Assembly (NCBI RefSeq): GCF_004340205.1
Contig: NZ_SLWB01000005.1
Span: 62,001-126,000 of the forward strand
Origin: Acetobacteroides hydrogenigenes
Lineage (GTDB): Bacteria > Bacteroidota > Bacteroidia > Bacteroidales > ZOR0009
Reading direction: 5' to 3'
Length of the DNA: 64,000 nucleotides
Positions 19,212 to 29,799 of the stretch are shown one piece after another (the stretch's first letter is position 1; each line of letters begins with the position of its first letter). The translations under genes and the position numbers were made by a program. The notes beneath the pieces were generated by a model. That model did no database searches. It was given only the letters and a program-made list of their open reading frames with translations, and was not told the DNA's origin.

Positions 19212-20185
19212 ACTATGCTCGTTTTTTTGGTGAACTCAACAATCTCGGGGATATACCCAAAGGCCAAACCGGTAACGGTATCGGCGCAGCCGTAGTAGAT
19301 TGCGATACGTCCTGTTTCATCATCATGAAGGGCGGCGCAAGGGAATGTTACGTTTGGAACGTCGCCCATGCACTCGTAATCTTTTTGAGGAGAAAGCAGG
19401 TATGGACCAGAACGGTACTTTACCTTCCAAGGTTGATCGAGATCAAGTAGTGCCGATCCGAAGCTATATACAAATCCGTTGCAGGATGCTAGTACACCGT
19501 GATATATTAGCAACCATCCTTCGGGAGTTTCGATAGGAATAGGACCTGCTCCAATCTTGGTGCATTGCCAAGCGCTCTGCTCGAATGGTGCAGGAGACAT
19601 TACATGGCGATGTCTTCCCCAGTACTCTAAATCGGGAGATTCGCTATAGAAAATATCTCCGAATGGAGTATGCCCATTATCGCTAGGACGGCTTAGCATG
19701 GCAAAGTTGCCGTTGATCTTCTTTGGGAAGAGTACGCCGTTGCGGTTAAAGGGAAGGAATGCATTCTCGAGCTGATGAAAGGTTACAAAGTCGAAGGTGT
19801 AAGCTACGCCAATGGTTGGTCCATGGTAGCCATTGCACCAGGTAACATAGTAGCGATCTTCGATCCAGCAAACACGTGGGTCGTAACCGTAAACCCACTC
19901 ACCTATCTCGGCATCGTCGCAGGTAAACTTAAGCGGCTCCTCGTTAATCTTCCAGCTTACGGCATCGTCGCTAAAGCCAACGTGTAGGCGCATGCGACGG
20001 TTGGTGTCGTCACAACGGAAAACTCCAGCATACCTATCGCCAAAGCATACAACCGCACTGTTGAAAATGCTATTTGAAGTAGGTAGTAGATTGCGAGGAA
20101 TGATAGGGTTCTGCGAGTAACGCCAAACTACCTCTTTAGAGCCTTCGGGACGATCTTCCCAAGGCATGGTTAGCTTCTGAATCAT
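19208..20185 (-). CDS. GH130 family beta-1,4-mannoside phosphorylase (probably Man-GlcNAc phosphorylase)
   Basis: A cytoplasmic enzyme (no signal peptide) of 325 aa that phosphorolyses beta-1,4-mannosides to mannose-1-phosphate. The five-bladed propeller signatures are visible: Y-D-P-R-V with the conserved Asp, W-C-N-G-Y-H-G-P, and the phosphate-site region [19 protein letters not shown]. Together with a GH92 and an MFS gene this most resembles the GH130_2 group acting on Man-beta-1,4-GlcNAc from N-glycan cores; the exact substrate is inferred from context. It overlaps the GH92 start by 4 bp. Confidence 0.92.
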   Translation of the reverse strand: MIQKLTMPWEDRPEGSKEVVWRYSQNPIIPRNLLPTSNSIFNSAVVCFGDRYAGVFRCDDTNRRMRLHVGFSDDAVSWKINEEPLKFTCDDAEIGEWVYGYDPRVCWIEDRYYVTWCNGYHGPTIGVAYTFDFVTFHQLENAFLPFNRNGVLFPKKINGNFAMLSRPSDNGHTPFGDIFYSESPDLEYWGRHRHVMSPAPFEQSAWQCTKIGAGPIPIETPEGWLLIYHGVLASCNGFVYSFGSALLDLDQPWKVKYRSGPYLLSPQKDYECMGDVPNVTFPCAALHDDETGRIAIYYGCADTVTGLAFGYIPEIVEFTKKTSIV

Positions 20186-20316
20186 AGTAGTGTTTGAATT
20201 TAGTCTTTAAAATCTCTGTTCAATCTATTAATAACTTCTACAACCTCTGTTAGTCTGAAGTTGTACCTCATACGAACAGAGTTTTTTTAAACAATAACCG
20301 TATAATAATGGCAGTT

Positions 20317-20393
20317 TATCCCCTCCTTGGGAGGGGTAGGGGTGGGTTTTCACTTCTCACCCACCCCCTGCCCCCTCCTTAGGAGGGGATAAG
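20317..20393. repeat. REPIN-like palindrome pair, GGAGGGG family (copy 1)
   Basis: Two palindromes of the form CCCCTCC-tt-GGAGGGG are joined by G-rich GGGGTGGGTTTT and its complement, so the whole 77 bp can fold on itself. It sits in the 345-bp gap between the GH130 and MFS genes, which otherwise shows no gene. The same design occurs at 39401-39512, 56068-56177 and, as a half copy, 61335-61370. Confidence 0.8.
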
Positions 20394-20530
20394 TAGTTTC
20401 AATCATACGCTAGTGCTTTCTAATAATTCTTTCTCTTCAAAAAAAGTTTACTACATTTCCTTGCTTAATAGGCACAGCCTCAGCCGAACATAATAATCTT
20501 TGTTCATCATTTGCCTATGACATTAGACAC

Positions 20531-21862
20531 TTACGTTGAGCTGACATCACTTGCATATTCACCTACAAGAGTTTTCCTCTCTTCATTGCTCATGGTCCCT
20601 TTTGCTCCGTCGTTATTGGTAAAAGGCACCAGCCAAGTTATGGCAAATGCCGGAATAGTAGCAATCAGCACCCAAATAAAAAAGTTCTGGTAGCCCAACC
20701 AATCGCTAAGCAAACCGCTCATCATCCCGGGAATCATTACCCCGAGATTCATGATACCCGTTGCAAAGGCGTAGTGGGCCATCTGGTGCTTGCCCTTGGC
20801 CACCTGCTGCATCATAAAGAGCATCAGACCAACAAAGCCAAATCCATAGCCAAGGTATTCGAATACAACTGCCATTCCGATAGTCCAAAGGCTGGTAGGC
20901 TGATAGATGGCGAGCAACAGGTAAACCACAAAGGGGATATTGAAGGCGCAGCAAAGCGAAAAGAGCACCTTCTTAAGACCGAAGGCCGAGATGTAGTACC
21001 CTGCCAACACCGAGCCTAGAATAAACGCCGCAGCTCCGTATGTTCCGTAGATCAGGCCAATATCCTTAACGTCGAGCCCTAGACCTCCGCTGGCAACGGG
21101 TGCCTTAAGGAAGAGGGGAACGATCTTCATGGCAAAACCTTCGGCAAAGCGGTAAAGGATTATGAAGGAGATATACCAAACCACGTTACGTTTCTCGAAG
21201 AATGAGCGCAGAACCTCCCATAGCGTTTTGGCAGCGCTGCTTGCCGTTTGCTTGGTTGTAGCCTTTGCCCCTCCCGATGGTAAAACCTTAATATGGTAAA
21301 GCCCCATACAGGCCATGATGGCTGCAAAGATCGCCATAATCACGATCCAAGCCGAGGCGATGCCCATAGTATCTTTTAGGTAGCCGGCGAAGTACACCAA
21401 CCCGCCCGAAGCAAGAATCTTTGCAAGGTTGTAGAAGGCTCCCTGCCATCCAATGTAGCGTGCCTGCATGGTATCGCTCAGCTCGGCCATGTATACGCCG
21501 TCGGTGGCAATATCGTGAGTTGCGCCGCTAAAGGCCACCACACCCATAAGGGCAATTGCATAGGTAAAGAAGTTTGGCAACGGCAACGAGAGCGCCACCA
21601 GCGCAAAGGCAACGGCTGTTACCAGCTGCGTAGTTACCACAAAGAACTTTTTGGTCTTAAAGATTTCGAGAAACGGACTCCACAGCGGTTTCAGCGTCCA
21701 GGGAAGCATAATTAATGAAGTCCAAAAGGCGATTTGGGTGTTGCTGATCCCCATATCGGAGAACATCAGAACCGAAACAGTGGAGAGCGCCACAAAGGGC
21801 AATCCCATTGCAAAGTAAACTGTCGGAACCCAGAAGTGGGGTTGTATGTTTTTCTTAAACAT
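20531..21862 (-). CDS. MFS transporter in N-glycan utilisation locus
   Basis: An inner-membrane major facilitator protein of 443 aa with about 12 hydrophobic segments. The loop between TM2 and TM3 contains the positively charged stretch usual for MFS, and a basic linker (S-G-G-A-K-A-T-T-K-Q-T) lies mid-protein. Located between the GH163-like and GH130 genes, it most likely imports the Man-beta-1,4-GlcNAc disaccharide for cytoplasmic phosphorolysis; the substrate is an inference from neighbours. The gaps to the flanking genes are 122 bp and 345 bp. Confidence 0.88.
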   Translation of the reverse strand: MFKKNIQPHFWVPTVYFAMGLPFVALSTVSVLMFSDMGISNTQIAFWTSLIMLPWTLKPLWSPFLEIFKTKKFFVVTTQLVTAVAFALVALSLPLPNFFTYAIALMGVVAFSGATHDIATDGVYMAELSDTMQARYIGWQGAFYNLAKILASGGLVYFAGYLKDTMGIASAWIVIMAIFAAIMACMGLYHIKVLPSGGAKATTKQTASSAAKTLWEVLRSFFEKRNVVWYISFIILYRFAEGFAMKIVPLFLKAPVASGGLGLDVKDIGLIYGTYGAAAFILGSVLAGYYISAFGLKKVLFSLCCAFNIPFVVYLLLAIYQPTSLWTIGMAVVFEYLGYGFGFVGLMLFMMQQVAKGKHQMAHYAFATGIMNLGVMIPGMMSGLLSDWLGYQNFFIWVLIATIPAFAITWLVPFTNNDGAKGTMSNEERKTLVGEYASDVSST

Positions 21863-21984
21863 TGATATAAAATGGTGCTAATTAGAGGTATTGCCAATAG
21901 GCCAAAGTTATATTCATCCCTCATGAGGAGAAATCGGCTCGGCGAAATTAGTAATGTTTTTCTATTAGGTTAACCCCTATAACA

Positions 21985-24225
21985 TTAGTAAACAGAAATC
22001 TCATCTACAAAGAACCAAGAGGGATGGCCAACGCCGTAGTGCCACGATGGGCACTCCTTGGTGGCAACAACATCGACCTTAATGTACCTTGCTTTGATTG
22101 GAGTAGCAGAGGTGCTCTTTACGCCCTTAAACTTTACCTCTACCGACCTGTCTTCGGGTAGGTTGTGCACCTCCCAAGTCGTAAAGTTCACCCCATCGTT
22201 GGAGTAGGAATAGGTTACCTGAGTAGGCAACAGAATCCATTGGCCCAGCTGATGGAGAAAGTCGGCTTCGACAGAGTGGAATTCCTTAACCGCTCCAAGA
22301 TCGACGGTGAAGGAGGCATCCTTGCCTTCCCAGCCAACCCAGCTCTCAACAAATGTCGATCCGCCGAAGAGGCCGTCGGTGAGCGCAACGTCGGAGATCT
22401 GCTTGTAGCGCCCGGTTGGCTCTGTTGCATAGATAACCTTAGCGCCCTCGGCTAAGCTCTTTTCGGAGCGAGGCATGTAGCGCTGGCGGTATAGCTGGCA
22501 GTACTCAACAGGCGAGTTGTTTCGCTCGTTAAGGGTAGGGACATCCAGCTCCTTTACCCTACTCTCGAAGAGGGAGAGTTGCTCGGTAATCTTATCCAGG
22601 TCCTTCACGCTCTCGGTTCGGGCAATCTCCAGCTCCGAGAACTGAAGGGGCAGGCGTGTGCGCCTTACCCTTTTCAGCAGCTGCTCATCGTTGGCAACGG
22701 CCTTCTCGGCCCCATCGAACAGAGCGTTATAGCGGCGCATCAGCTCCGGCTTAAGCATCCCCGCTTTATGGGATACCGGCGAGTCGTATATCCATAAACG
22801 CTTGCCGCTTCCCAAAAGCGCACCCTCCATCACCTTTACGTACTGGTAGATGTACGGTCCGGCAGCACCATAGTAGCCGTTAAGGAAGTGGTGCATCAAC
22901 GAGTCGACGTTGGCATCGGCATTCCACATTAGCTTGGCAACCAGGTATGCCCTAAGCTCGGCAAAATCGCCACCCTTGCTGCCCGCAATCTGCGAGTGGT
23001 GCATGGTTGCGTGATGATCCCTAAACAGTTGGATGTTATCCTGCAGAATATGGAAGTTGGGGAACGGCGAAAGGTATCCATCGAAGTTGATGCCGTAGTC
23101 CCAAACAAAGATGTTGTTGGTGATGGCAGCCCATCCCTTCATCGCCTTTACGAACTGCTGCCCCGAGCGGTTTTCGGTTAGCGACACCTCCCTCTCGCAG
23201 TCGATATCGCAGAGCATGATGTTTACGTTGGGTAGCGGCTTAATGTGTGCCGGTGGATTCATGGTGTACAGGTAGGCCAGAGTCGAAAACTCCTTATCGG
23301 GGAAGCGAGCCGCCAGCTTGTTTAGGAACCAGATCAGACTTCCAGATAATGCACCTTCTCGATCGTCGATAGCCTTGCAATTATCGCAGGTACAGTTGGT
23401 GTAGTTTCCATCGTTCTGGCTAATCGAGATGATATGCTTATCAGGATTAGCCTTGAATATGGAATCAACCTTTTTTGCAACAATCTCAAACACATCCGGA
23501 TTGGTAAGGCACCACTGACTGGCCTTCCCCGGATGGCGCTTGCCGTTAAAGTACGAGTAGTACTCGGGGTGCGTCTTGCCGTATACGTCGGAGGGCAGCA
23601 GCTTATCGAAGGTGTGCACCCAAAGGCCGGCAGCAAACACCTCCTCGGGCTCATCCATCCTATACCAAAGCTTGTAAATGGAATCCTTACGAGCCGCATA
23701 GCATCCGGTTTGACGGTAGCGGAAGGTTGGATTCTCGAAGGTGGAGATAACGGGTAGGGTAAGCGTCTTTGTCTTGGTCAACGAGTACTCGTTCTCGCCC
23801 CAGTAGTCGACACCAAAGTACTTTTCGAGGAGCGTTACCACTCCATAAATGGAGCCCTTATCGCCTCCGCCTATAATTTTGAGGATGCCATCTTTCGAAG
23901 AAAGTAGGAACCCATCCTCCTTTAAAAGCGATGCCTTTTGAACCTCATCGGCCTGCTTAACTACCGAACGATCGCCAATTACGATGTCGTTCTTACGAGG
24001 CTTTGCCTTTGCATCCTGAATTACCGGAAGCGTGCATCCGCTGATACGCCCCACAAAGTCGTTAAGCAGCACGGCGGCGCTACGATCATTCTTGCTGTCC
24101 GATGCAACCACAATGCGCGACATCGGCTTGCCCTCCTTCACCAATGCCACCTGCCCGTAAAAGGGGATGGCTGATATGAGCAAAGGGATGGCTATTGAAG
24201 CCACCTTACCATAAAATATCTTCAT
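21985..24225 (-). CDS. DUF4838 (GH163-type) glycosidase with C-terminal discoidin domain
   Basis: A secreted protein of 746 aa with a signal peptide (to about residue 25). It has an N-terminal alpha/beta domain of the kind that precedes many hexosaminidase catalytic barrels (about 30-130, with I-V-I-G-D-R-S). The DUF4838 core (about 190-480) shows S-I-S-Q-N-D-G and the Cys pair T-C-D-N-C. A C-terminal F5/8 discoidin-like beta domain (about 600-746) follows. DUF4838 proteins belong to GH163, whose characterised members release GlcNAc-linked units from complex N-glycans. The presence of GH92, GH130 and SusCD supports an N-glycan role. The exact bond cleaved cannot be told from sequence alone. 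Confidence 0.82.
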   Translation of the reverse strand: MKIFYGKVASIAIPLLISAIPFYGQVALVKEGKPMSRIVVASDSKNDRSAAVLLNDFVGRISGCTLPVIQDAKAKPRKNDIVIGDRSVVKQADEVQKASLLKEDGFLLSSKDGILKIIGGGDKGSIYGVVTLLEKYFGVDYWGENEYSLTKTKTLTLPVISTFENPTFRYRQTGCYAARKDSIYKLWYRMDEPEEVFAAGLWVHTFDKLLPSDVYGKTHPEYYSYFNGKRHPGKASQWCLTNPDVFEIVAKKVDSIFKANPDKHIISISQNDGNYTNCTCDNCKAIDDREGALSGSLIWFLNKLAARFPDKEFSTLAYLYTMNPPAHIKPLPNVNIMLCDIDCEREVSLTENRSGQQFVKAMKGWAAITNNIFVWDYGINFDGYLSPFPNFHILQDNIQLFRDHHATMHHSQIAGSKGGDFAELRAYLVAKLMWNADANVDSLMHHFLNGYYGAAGPYIYQYVKVMEGALLGSGKRLWIYDSPVSHKAGMLKPELMRRYNALFDGAEKAVANDEQLLKRVRRTRLPLQFSELEIARTESVKDLDKITEQLSLFESRVKELDVPTLNERNNSPVEYCQLYRQRYMPRSEKSLAEGAKVIYATEPTGRYKQISDVALTDGLFGGSTFVESWVGWEGKDASFTVDLGAVKEFHSVEADFLHQLGQWILLPTQVTYSYSNDGVNFTTWEVHNLPEDRSVEVKFKGVKSTSATPIKARYIKVDVVATKECPSWHYGVGHPSWFFVDEISVY

Positions 24226-24330
24226 TACTCTCTCTTATTTCAATAAGAATACAATTATTTGTACTCTCCTTATTTGGTGTTGTAAGCTATGTTTGTTTTT
24301 ACAACAAAAAAACTCATTCATATATGTAGG

Positions 24331-24359
24331 TAAGGAGCCGAGAAAATATCGGCTCCTTA
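24331..24359 (-). terminator. Hairpin after the second SusD gene
   Basis: Perfect 11-base arms TAAGGAGCCGA/TCGGCTCCTTA with a 7-base loop lie 117 bp beyond the SusD stop. On the - strand the T-run comes about 15 bases after the stem, so termination may be partial, allowing read-through to the glycosidase genes. Confidence 0.6.
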
Positions 24360-24475
24360 TTACCACTCTTATTTCCAATTAACCTCAGAATCAATACTTC
24401 TTTTTTTACGACAACCACCTGCAATCGCTGCTGTTGAATTTTATCGCGAAGTATAGAGGCTCTAACCTAAAACTA

Positions 24476-26044
24476 CTATTTTACCTTTTTATCCCACCAA
24501 AGTCTTGTACTGTAATTATCAGATCCATTTAACAGCAGAACGGCGGTAGTATAGTTTATGCGATTGTTCTCTACCTCATCAGGAGGAAATGGAATACGGC
24601 TTGCAAGTTTTGTTGTTAAGGTAGGATCCCCACTACTATTTAACTTTACCGGCATAAAGCGAGGATATCCTGTTCGGCGCTGTTCGCTCCATGCTTCCAA
24701 ACCAAGAGGCCAAATAGCTATCCATTTTTGGGTTATTATACGCTCTAAATTTTCTTCAAAAGGAGCCTCCGATACCCACTTTATCGTAATGGAACTTTGT
24801 GATGGTTCAGAATACAGTCCCTGAGGATCAACATAATCCGCAGGTCTAAAGGTGTCATTTGCGAGATATGCCTCTGCGCTTATCAAACCATACTGTTCGA
24901 ATGACAGTTTTATCCCTTCTTTGTAAAGTTGCTCTGCAGTTTCCCCTACATTCCAGCCTCTAAGGGCTCCTTCGGCTAGCAAGAATGCGACCTCTGAAGC
25001 ATTCATCCATAAGAGTTTATCCGTTGGATTTGCTACTGGTGCTGAGTACTTCAAAGCCCAAGCTTTGCTTGAAATTGAAATACCGCATCGTAAGCCAAAG
25101 TAGCCTTTATTGCCATTTATCTCGCTCAACTGAAAATATTTCTCCATTCTTGGGTCCTTATAGCCTTCCATGTAGGATACAATGTCCGCGCATACACGGG
25201 TATCGGTATAAGCATCCCACATTACATTTATTGGATTTCTAGGAAATGCTATAAATGCGTTATCAGAATTCTTTTTTATAACCCCAATGGGATGGATAAT
25301 GGCTTCGATTACCATTCTCTTTGCCAACACCTCGTTGGCATAAACAATTCGCATCGCCATGCGTAGCTTTAAAGAGTTGGCGAACTTTATCCATTTTACA
25401 AAGTCTCCTCCATAAACCTCGTCATAAGCAGCTAGAGGATTCGTGCCTCTATTTTTATTGACATATTCGGTTAGCGTGTTAATAGCATCGGTCAAATCGG
25501 CAAACATAGCCTTGTAGACATCTTCTTGCGAATCATACTCAACGGATACAGCACCCCTTCCTGCTTTTGAATAAGGAATTGGCCCATACATATCGGTAAT
25601 TCGATGAAATGCAGCAACCCTTAGTATTTGTGCCCATGCAAAGTATGCACCTTGCCCTTTAGTCTCTTTCTTAATTAGAATCCATGGGCCATATATTTTT
25701 GTAAAAGTTGTACTAAAAGGATAGCTTATCCAATAGTTTGGAGCGTTGAAAGTTGCAAAATTATTTTTCCATCCATCATTGGTAATGCTCATATATCTGC
25801 CATATACATCTCCTATCAAACTGTTGCACATCTGATAGTCGTTTTCTTGAACGGGATTTACCGATTCCTGCATCTGAGGAAAAAAGGCTCCAAGTTTATA
25901 GTTATCGCCATTCATTAAATCTGGAGTTAGCTGCGTTTCGTCGGCATTTAAATCGCGAAACATCTCTGAGCATGAAACGATGAGCATACAACCCACTCCG
26001 AAGAACAGCTTACTGAATACTCTATAGATGCAACTTTTATTCAT
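24476..26044 (-). CDS. SusD/RagB family outer-membrane lipoprotein (second pair)
   Basis: A surface glycan-binding lipoprotein that caps its SusC partner. A lipoprotein signal ends in M-L-I-V-S-C near residue 25. The body shows the SusD-like_2 pattern: Y-G-P-I-P-Y-S after H-R-I-T-D-M, W-I-K-F-A-N-S-L-K-L-R-M-A-M-R, and A-E-G-A-L-R-G-W. It ends in L-W-W-D-K. Length 522 aa is typical. It starts 17 bp after its SusC, forming a clear pair. It resembles the other SusD here over the whole length (same Y-G-P-I-P-Y-S and L-R-G-W blocks), so the two pairs probably arose by duplication or bind related glycans. Confidence 0.95.
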   Translation of the reverse strand: MNKSCIYRVFSKLFFGVGCMLIVSCSEMFRDLNADETQLTPDLMNGDNYKLGAFFPQMQESVNPVQENDYQMCNSLIGDVYGRYMSITNDGWKNNFATFNAPNYWISYPFSTTFTKIYGPWILIKKETKGQGAYFAWAQILRVAAFHRITDMYGPIPYSKAGRGAVSVEYDSQEDVYKAMFADLTDAINTLTEYVNKNRGTNPLAAYDEVYGGDFVKWIKFANSLKLRMAMRIVYANEVLAKRMVIEAIIHPIGVIKKNSDNAFIAFPRNPINVMWDAYTDTRVCADIVSYMEGYKDPRMEKYFQLSEINGNKGYFGLRCGISISSKAWALKYSAPVANPTDKLLWMNASEVAFLLAEGALRGWNVGETAEQLYKEGIKLSFEQYGLISAEAYLANDTFRPADYVDPQGLYSEPSQSSITIKWVSEAPFEENLERIITQKWIAIWPLGLEAWSEQRRTGYPRFMPVKLNSSGDPTLTTKLASRIPFPPDEVENNRINYTTAVLLLNGSDNYSTRLWWDKKVK

Positions 26045-26061
26045 AGTTCTGTTCTTCTTAT

Positions 26062-29000
26062 TTAAAGTTGGAATTTCAAGCTGAAGCCTACTTTCCGTAG
26101 GCTAGGCTGCATAAAGTAGTCGATTCCTTGGTAGAAGGTTCCTGTTGATGGAGTTAATTCTGGATCAAAAGGAGCTTTGCAGTAGAGCATCCAAAGATTT
26201 CTGCCAACAAAGGATAGATTAATGCTCATTTTATTTCCAAACCACGATGATGGAAAAGTGTAGCCAAATCGAACTTCTTGCATACGAATATTTGTAGCAC
26301 TATATACATAGTGAGAATAAACACCTCCCCGACCAATTGTCTCGTACCATTTCTGCGCATCAAACTTGCTATTGTTTACGGTAACACCACCATTGTCTCT
26401 TGCTACTTCTGTTTCTTTAGTTACACCAAAGCCATCGAGTACAGCTTGTGTTGCAGATATTACTTTGCCTCCAAAACGAGCAGAAAACATAAAGCTCAAA
26501 TCGAACTTTTTCCAACTAAATTCATTGTTATAGCCCAGATTGCATTTTGGTAAAGATGTACCCACTTTACGTATTACATTAGCATCTACAGATAGGTTCC
26601 CATCGGCATCTACTACTATATTTCCCTTGTTATCTTTTTTCAACTCTGTTTTTGTGTACAAATCCCCTATTGTTCCACCTTCTGTTAGTATAATGTCTGA
26701 TGATCCGATCCCTCCCTTACTTATTTTATCAATCCTAACAGGAGCCCCTGTTGGATCTATTAAGTTAGTATCGAAAAGTTTTACGATTTCATTTTTATTT
26801 TGACTGTACACAATACCCGAACTCCAGCTTAAATCATCCCAACTCTTTTTTACCTTTAGGGTAAGCTCAATACCTCTGTTTTCTACATTTCCAGTTTGTA
26901 CATACCATGAATCGTAGCCCGACGATGTAGATATTGGCATGTTGAAGGTTTGCTTTGTAGTATTCGATTTGTATAAGGTGAAATCTAAGCTGACTATATT
27001 TTCAAATAGGGTTGAATTAAAGCCAACCTCCCAAGAATTTGTACGTTCTGGATAAAGCCTATCAATTGGCATATAGGTGGTTGTCTTCCATTGTCCTGTT
27101 GAGTTATCTTTTTGATATGTAGGTATGCTAATATATGGAGGTATTGCAGATCCTACGGAAGCCCACGAAGCCCTGATCTTTAAATAAGAAATGCTTTTTG
27201 GAAGAGTTACCATCTGATTTAGCAGCATGGAAAATCCTACAGATGGGTAAAAGAAGCTTTTTTTAGGCATGTTAACCAGTGTTGAACTCCAATCGTTTCG
27301 GCCTGTAAGGGTAACAAACGCCATGCTTCTCCACCCCAATTCAGCATTTGTAAAGATGGACGGCGTCATAATGTTCGAAGGCCCAATCTTATCAAAAATT
27401 TTAGAGTCTCTGCCCTGAATATCTACGTTATTTGCTGAAAAGAAATTGGGTACATCCTTTAGAGGTCCCTGTATCCCGAACATTTTAAGCTTGTTATACG
27501 AAACCGATGTCCCAATATTCGTAGAAAGGCTAAATTCTTTAGACGATTTGTTGATGTTTGCTATAGCATCTGCATATAGCTGGCGATCATCATCATTCTG
27601 ATTCATATAAAAACCTTTAGGTCCGGCAAACAAACCTATCGTACTTGCATAATACTTTTTAGTATACTTATTTTCAGCATTGTCAACACGTATTCTTCCT
27701 GTAATATTTAGCCAGCTGTTTGCTAAATACTTCAGATTTGCATTAAGCATGTAGCGAGTTTTCTTATTCTCATAAATATTCCGATTAACAACCCAGTATG
27801 GGTTTTGCATGTTCAGACCTTGATCTCCATATGGCCAATACTGCACATAAATATTTCTATCAGAATTAAATCGCTCATAGTATTGAACCTCTTTAAAACT
27901 ATCGCTCCGAGGAAAGGTGTAAATTGCCGTTAAGGGGTTAAAATATTTTCCTTGAGCCATCATATTCCTATCGTTCTGCATTATATAGGATAGGCCAATA
28001 TCAAAAAGCATTTTGCCTTCCAGAAAAGATGAAGAGTTCCGGTAGGTAAAGTTGTACCTATTATACTTGTTGTTGGGAATAATTCCAGTCGAATTTGTTG
28101 TAGCTAAAGATATGTACGTTTGAGCCTTAGCATTTCCGATTGATAGTGAAACCGAATTCTGGACATTAACTCCTGTATTAAAAAAATCTTTTGGATTATA
28201 TTCTGATTTTGTATTTAACTTTTGTCCCCAACTCGCATATATACCTTCGTTGTTGCCATAAGTATTCTGAAACCTCGGCATAATAAAGGGGGTCATAAAG
28301 TCGGTATTATTGCTGATGGTTAAATGCGTATTCCCAGCCTTTCCTGTTTTAGTAGTAATTATTATTACCCCATTTGCTGCACTACTACCGTATAAGGCAG
28401 CAGCAGCAGCCCCTGTTAGAATAGAGATGCTCTCAATATCTTCGGGATTGATATCAGAAATACCTTCTCCTCGGGGTTGTGAGGAGTATTCTCCTAACGT
28501 TTCTCCATTACTGGTATTAAGCATTGGAATTCCGTCAACTACATATAGTGCATTATTATTGCCGTTGATTGATTTTGGTCCACGCATTAAAACTTTTGTG
28601 GCTCCACCTATGCCTGCTGAAGAGCTATTTATCGAAACGCCCGCAATTTTGCTTGTCAACGAGTTTACAAAGTTCGGATCTTTTGCTTCTGTCAACACCT
28701 CTGAACCAATCTCCTGTATATTGTAGCTAAGTGCATTTTGCTTTCTCTTGATTCCTAATGCGGTAATAACAACCTCATTTATCTTTTTGAAATCTTCATT
28801 CAGGATTACGTTTATAAACGTTACATTCTTTACTGGTATACTTTGGGGTATAAAACCGATATATGAAATATTCAAGATATCGTCAGCTGAGGCAGGAATC
28901 GAAAAGTTTCCATTAACATCAGTTGTTGTGCCCCATGACGTTCCTCTAATGCTAATGTTTACTCCTATCAGATTTTCTCCTTTTGGATCTTTTACATTAC

Positions 29001-29361
29001 CTTTTACCACATACTTACCCGCTTGATCTGCAAGAGGTATTCTTACCGATTTTTGCGATAGTATGATGTGATTCTCCTCAATAGAGAAGGTTAAGTTTGT
29101 GCCTTTAAGTAGCTTGTGCAAAACAGATTCTAAAGGTTCATCCTTTGCGTTAATTGAGACCAAGTTGGAAGGGTTTACATCTGTATTACTGTACACAACC
29201 AGCATTGAAGCTTGATTTCCAATATCTCTAAGAACGTTTCCCAGTGTAGTCTTTTTGTAGTTTAAGTTAATTCGAATCGTTTGACTTCTGGCTGTTAGTG
29301 AAGTAGTTAAGAGTAAAAGCAATAGAGTAGAGGGTAGGAGCAATTTTTTTGCTCTTGCCAT
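26062..29361 (-). CDS. SusC/RagA TonB-dependent transporter with STN signalling domain (second pair)
   Basis: A TonB-dependent glycan importer. Starting at ATG 29361 (M-A-R-A-K-K-L-L-L-P) gives a good signal peptide; the frame is open 51 bp further upstream but without one. After the signal come an STN (secretin/TonB short N-terminal) domain (about 30-100), a carboxypeptidase-like domain (about 115-200), a plug (about 205-330, with V-D-G-I-P-M-L-N) and the barrel, ending in G-F-S-L-K-F-Q-L. STN domains contact a FecR-type anti-sigma factor, so this receptor, not the proximal SusC, is the likely signal input for the FecR/sigma pair upstream. About 1,099 aa. Confidence 0.95.
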   Translation of the reverse strand: MARAKKLLLPSTLLLLLLTTSLTARSQTIRINLNYKKTTLGNVLRDIGNQASMLVVYSNTDVNPSNLVSINAKDEPLESVLHKLLKGTNLTFSIEENHIILSQKSVRIPLADQAGKYVVKGNVKDPKGENLIGVNISIRGTSWGTTTDVNGNFSIPASADDILNISYIGFIPQSIPVKNVTFINVILNEDFKKINEVVITALGIKRKQNALSYNIQEIGSEVLTEAKDPNFVNSLTSKIAGVSINSSSAGIGGATKVLMRGPKSINGNNNALYVVDGIPMLNTSNGETLGEYSSQPRGEGISDINPEDIESISILTGAAAAALYGSSAANGVIIITTKTGKAGNTHLTISNNTDFMTPFIMPRFQNTYGNNEGIYASWGQKLNTKSEYNPKDFFNTGVNVQNSVSLSIGNAKAQTYISLATTNSTGIIPNNKYNRYNFTYRNSSSFLEGKMLFDIGLSYIMQNDRNMMAQGKYFNPLTAIYTFPRSDSFKEVQYYERFNSDRNIYVQYWPYGDQGLNMQNPYWVVNRNIYENKKTRYMLNANLKYLANSWLNITGRIRVDNAENKYTKKYYASTIGLFAGPKGFYMNQNDDDRQLYADAIANINKSSKEFSLSTNIGTSVSYNKLKMFGIQGPLKDVPNFFSANNVDIQGRDSKIFDKIGPSNIMTPSIFTNAELGWRSMAFVTLTGRNDWSSTLVNMPKKSFFYPSVGFSMLLNQMVTLPKSISYLKIRASWASVGSAIPPYISIPTYQKDNSTGQWKTTTYMPIDRLYPERTNSWEVGFNSTLFENIVSLDFTLYKSNTTKQTFNMPISTSSGYDSWYVQTGNVENRGIELTLKVKKSWDDLSWSSGIVYSQNKNEIVKLFDTNLIDPTGAPVRIDKISKGGIGSSDIILTEGGTIGDLYTKTELKKDNKGNIVVDADGNLSVDANVIRKVGTSLPKCNLGYNNEFSWKKFDLSFMFSARFGGKVISATQAVLDGFGVTKETEVARDNGGVTVNNSKFDAQKWYETIGRGGVYSHYVYSATNIRMQEVRFGYTFPSSWFGNKMSINLSFVGRNLWMLYCKAPFDPELTPSTGTFYQGIDYFMQPSLRKVGFSLKFQL

Positions 29362-29412
29362 TATTACTAAAATCCACCCGCTATACTTATTATTGCTTAA
29401 TAAACTCTCCAT

Positions 29413-29684
29413 TGCTTAAAATTGCATCATACGATGTATTACAGAATTGCAAATTGCAAAAGAATTATTCCCGTTATTAGCACGTTGCTATAGCACCATC
29501 AATTTGTGAACCAACGCTATTAGTAAAATCTAATAGGTTTGTCATCTAAGCGATACCTGCTAAAGTAGCTGTTTTTGTAAAAAGTCTCAAAGGTTAGCCG
29601 TTACACATTATCGTCAAAGCTATTTTGGGTAAGTATTTTGTGTGAACGAAACTAAATTCTTGTTGTACTTTTTTCAAAAAATTT
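29413..29684. other. Intergenic region upstream of the STN-type susC
   Basis: No gene is seen. It should hold any separate promoter for the second SusCD pair; no convincing TTTG/TAnnTTTG pair was found. Confidence 0.4.
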
Positions 29685-29764
29685 GGAGGCTGACCCAATT
29701 GTTGAATGTGACCTAAATTCAAACACGCAACTTTAGGATTCAATTCATATTTGAGTCAGCCTCC
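29685..29764 (-). terminator. Stem-loop between the two SusCD pairs
   Basis: Perfect 10-base arms GGAGGCTGAC/GTCAGCCTCC enclose a 60-base loop. On the - strand the stem is followed by AAATTTTTTG, so it can act as a terminator just after the first SusD gene. The long loop leaves room for an alternative structure. Confidence 0.65.
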
Positions 29765-29799
29765 TTTTCAAAGTAGGATCAAAAAGACTAATTTACGGA

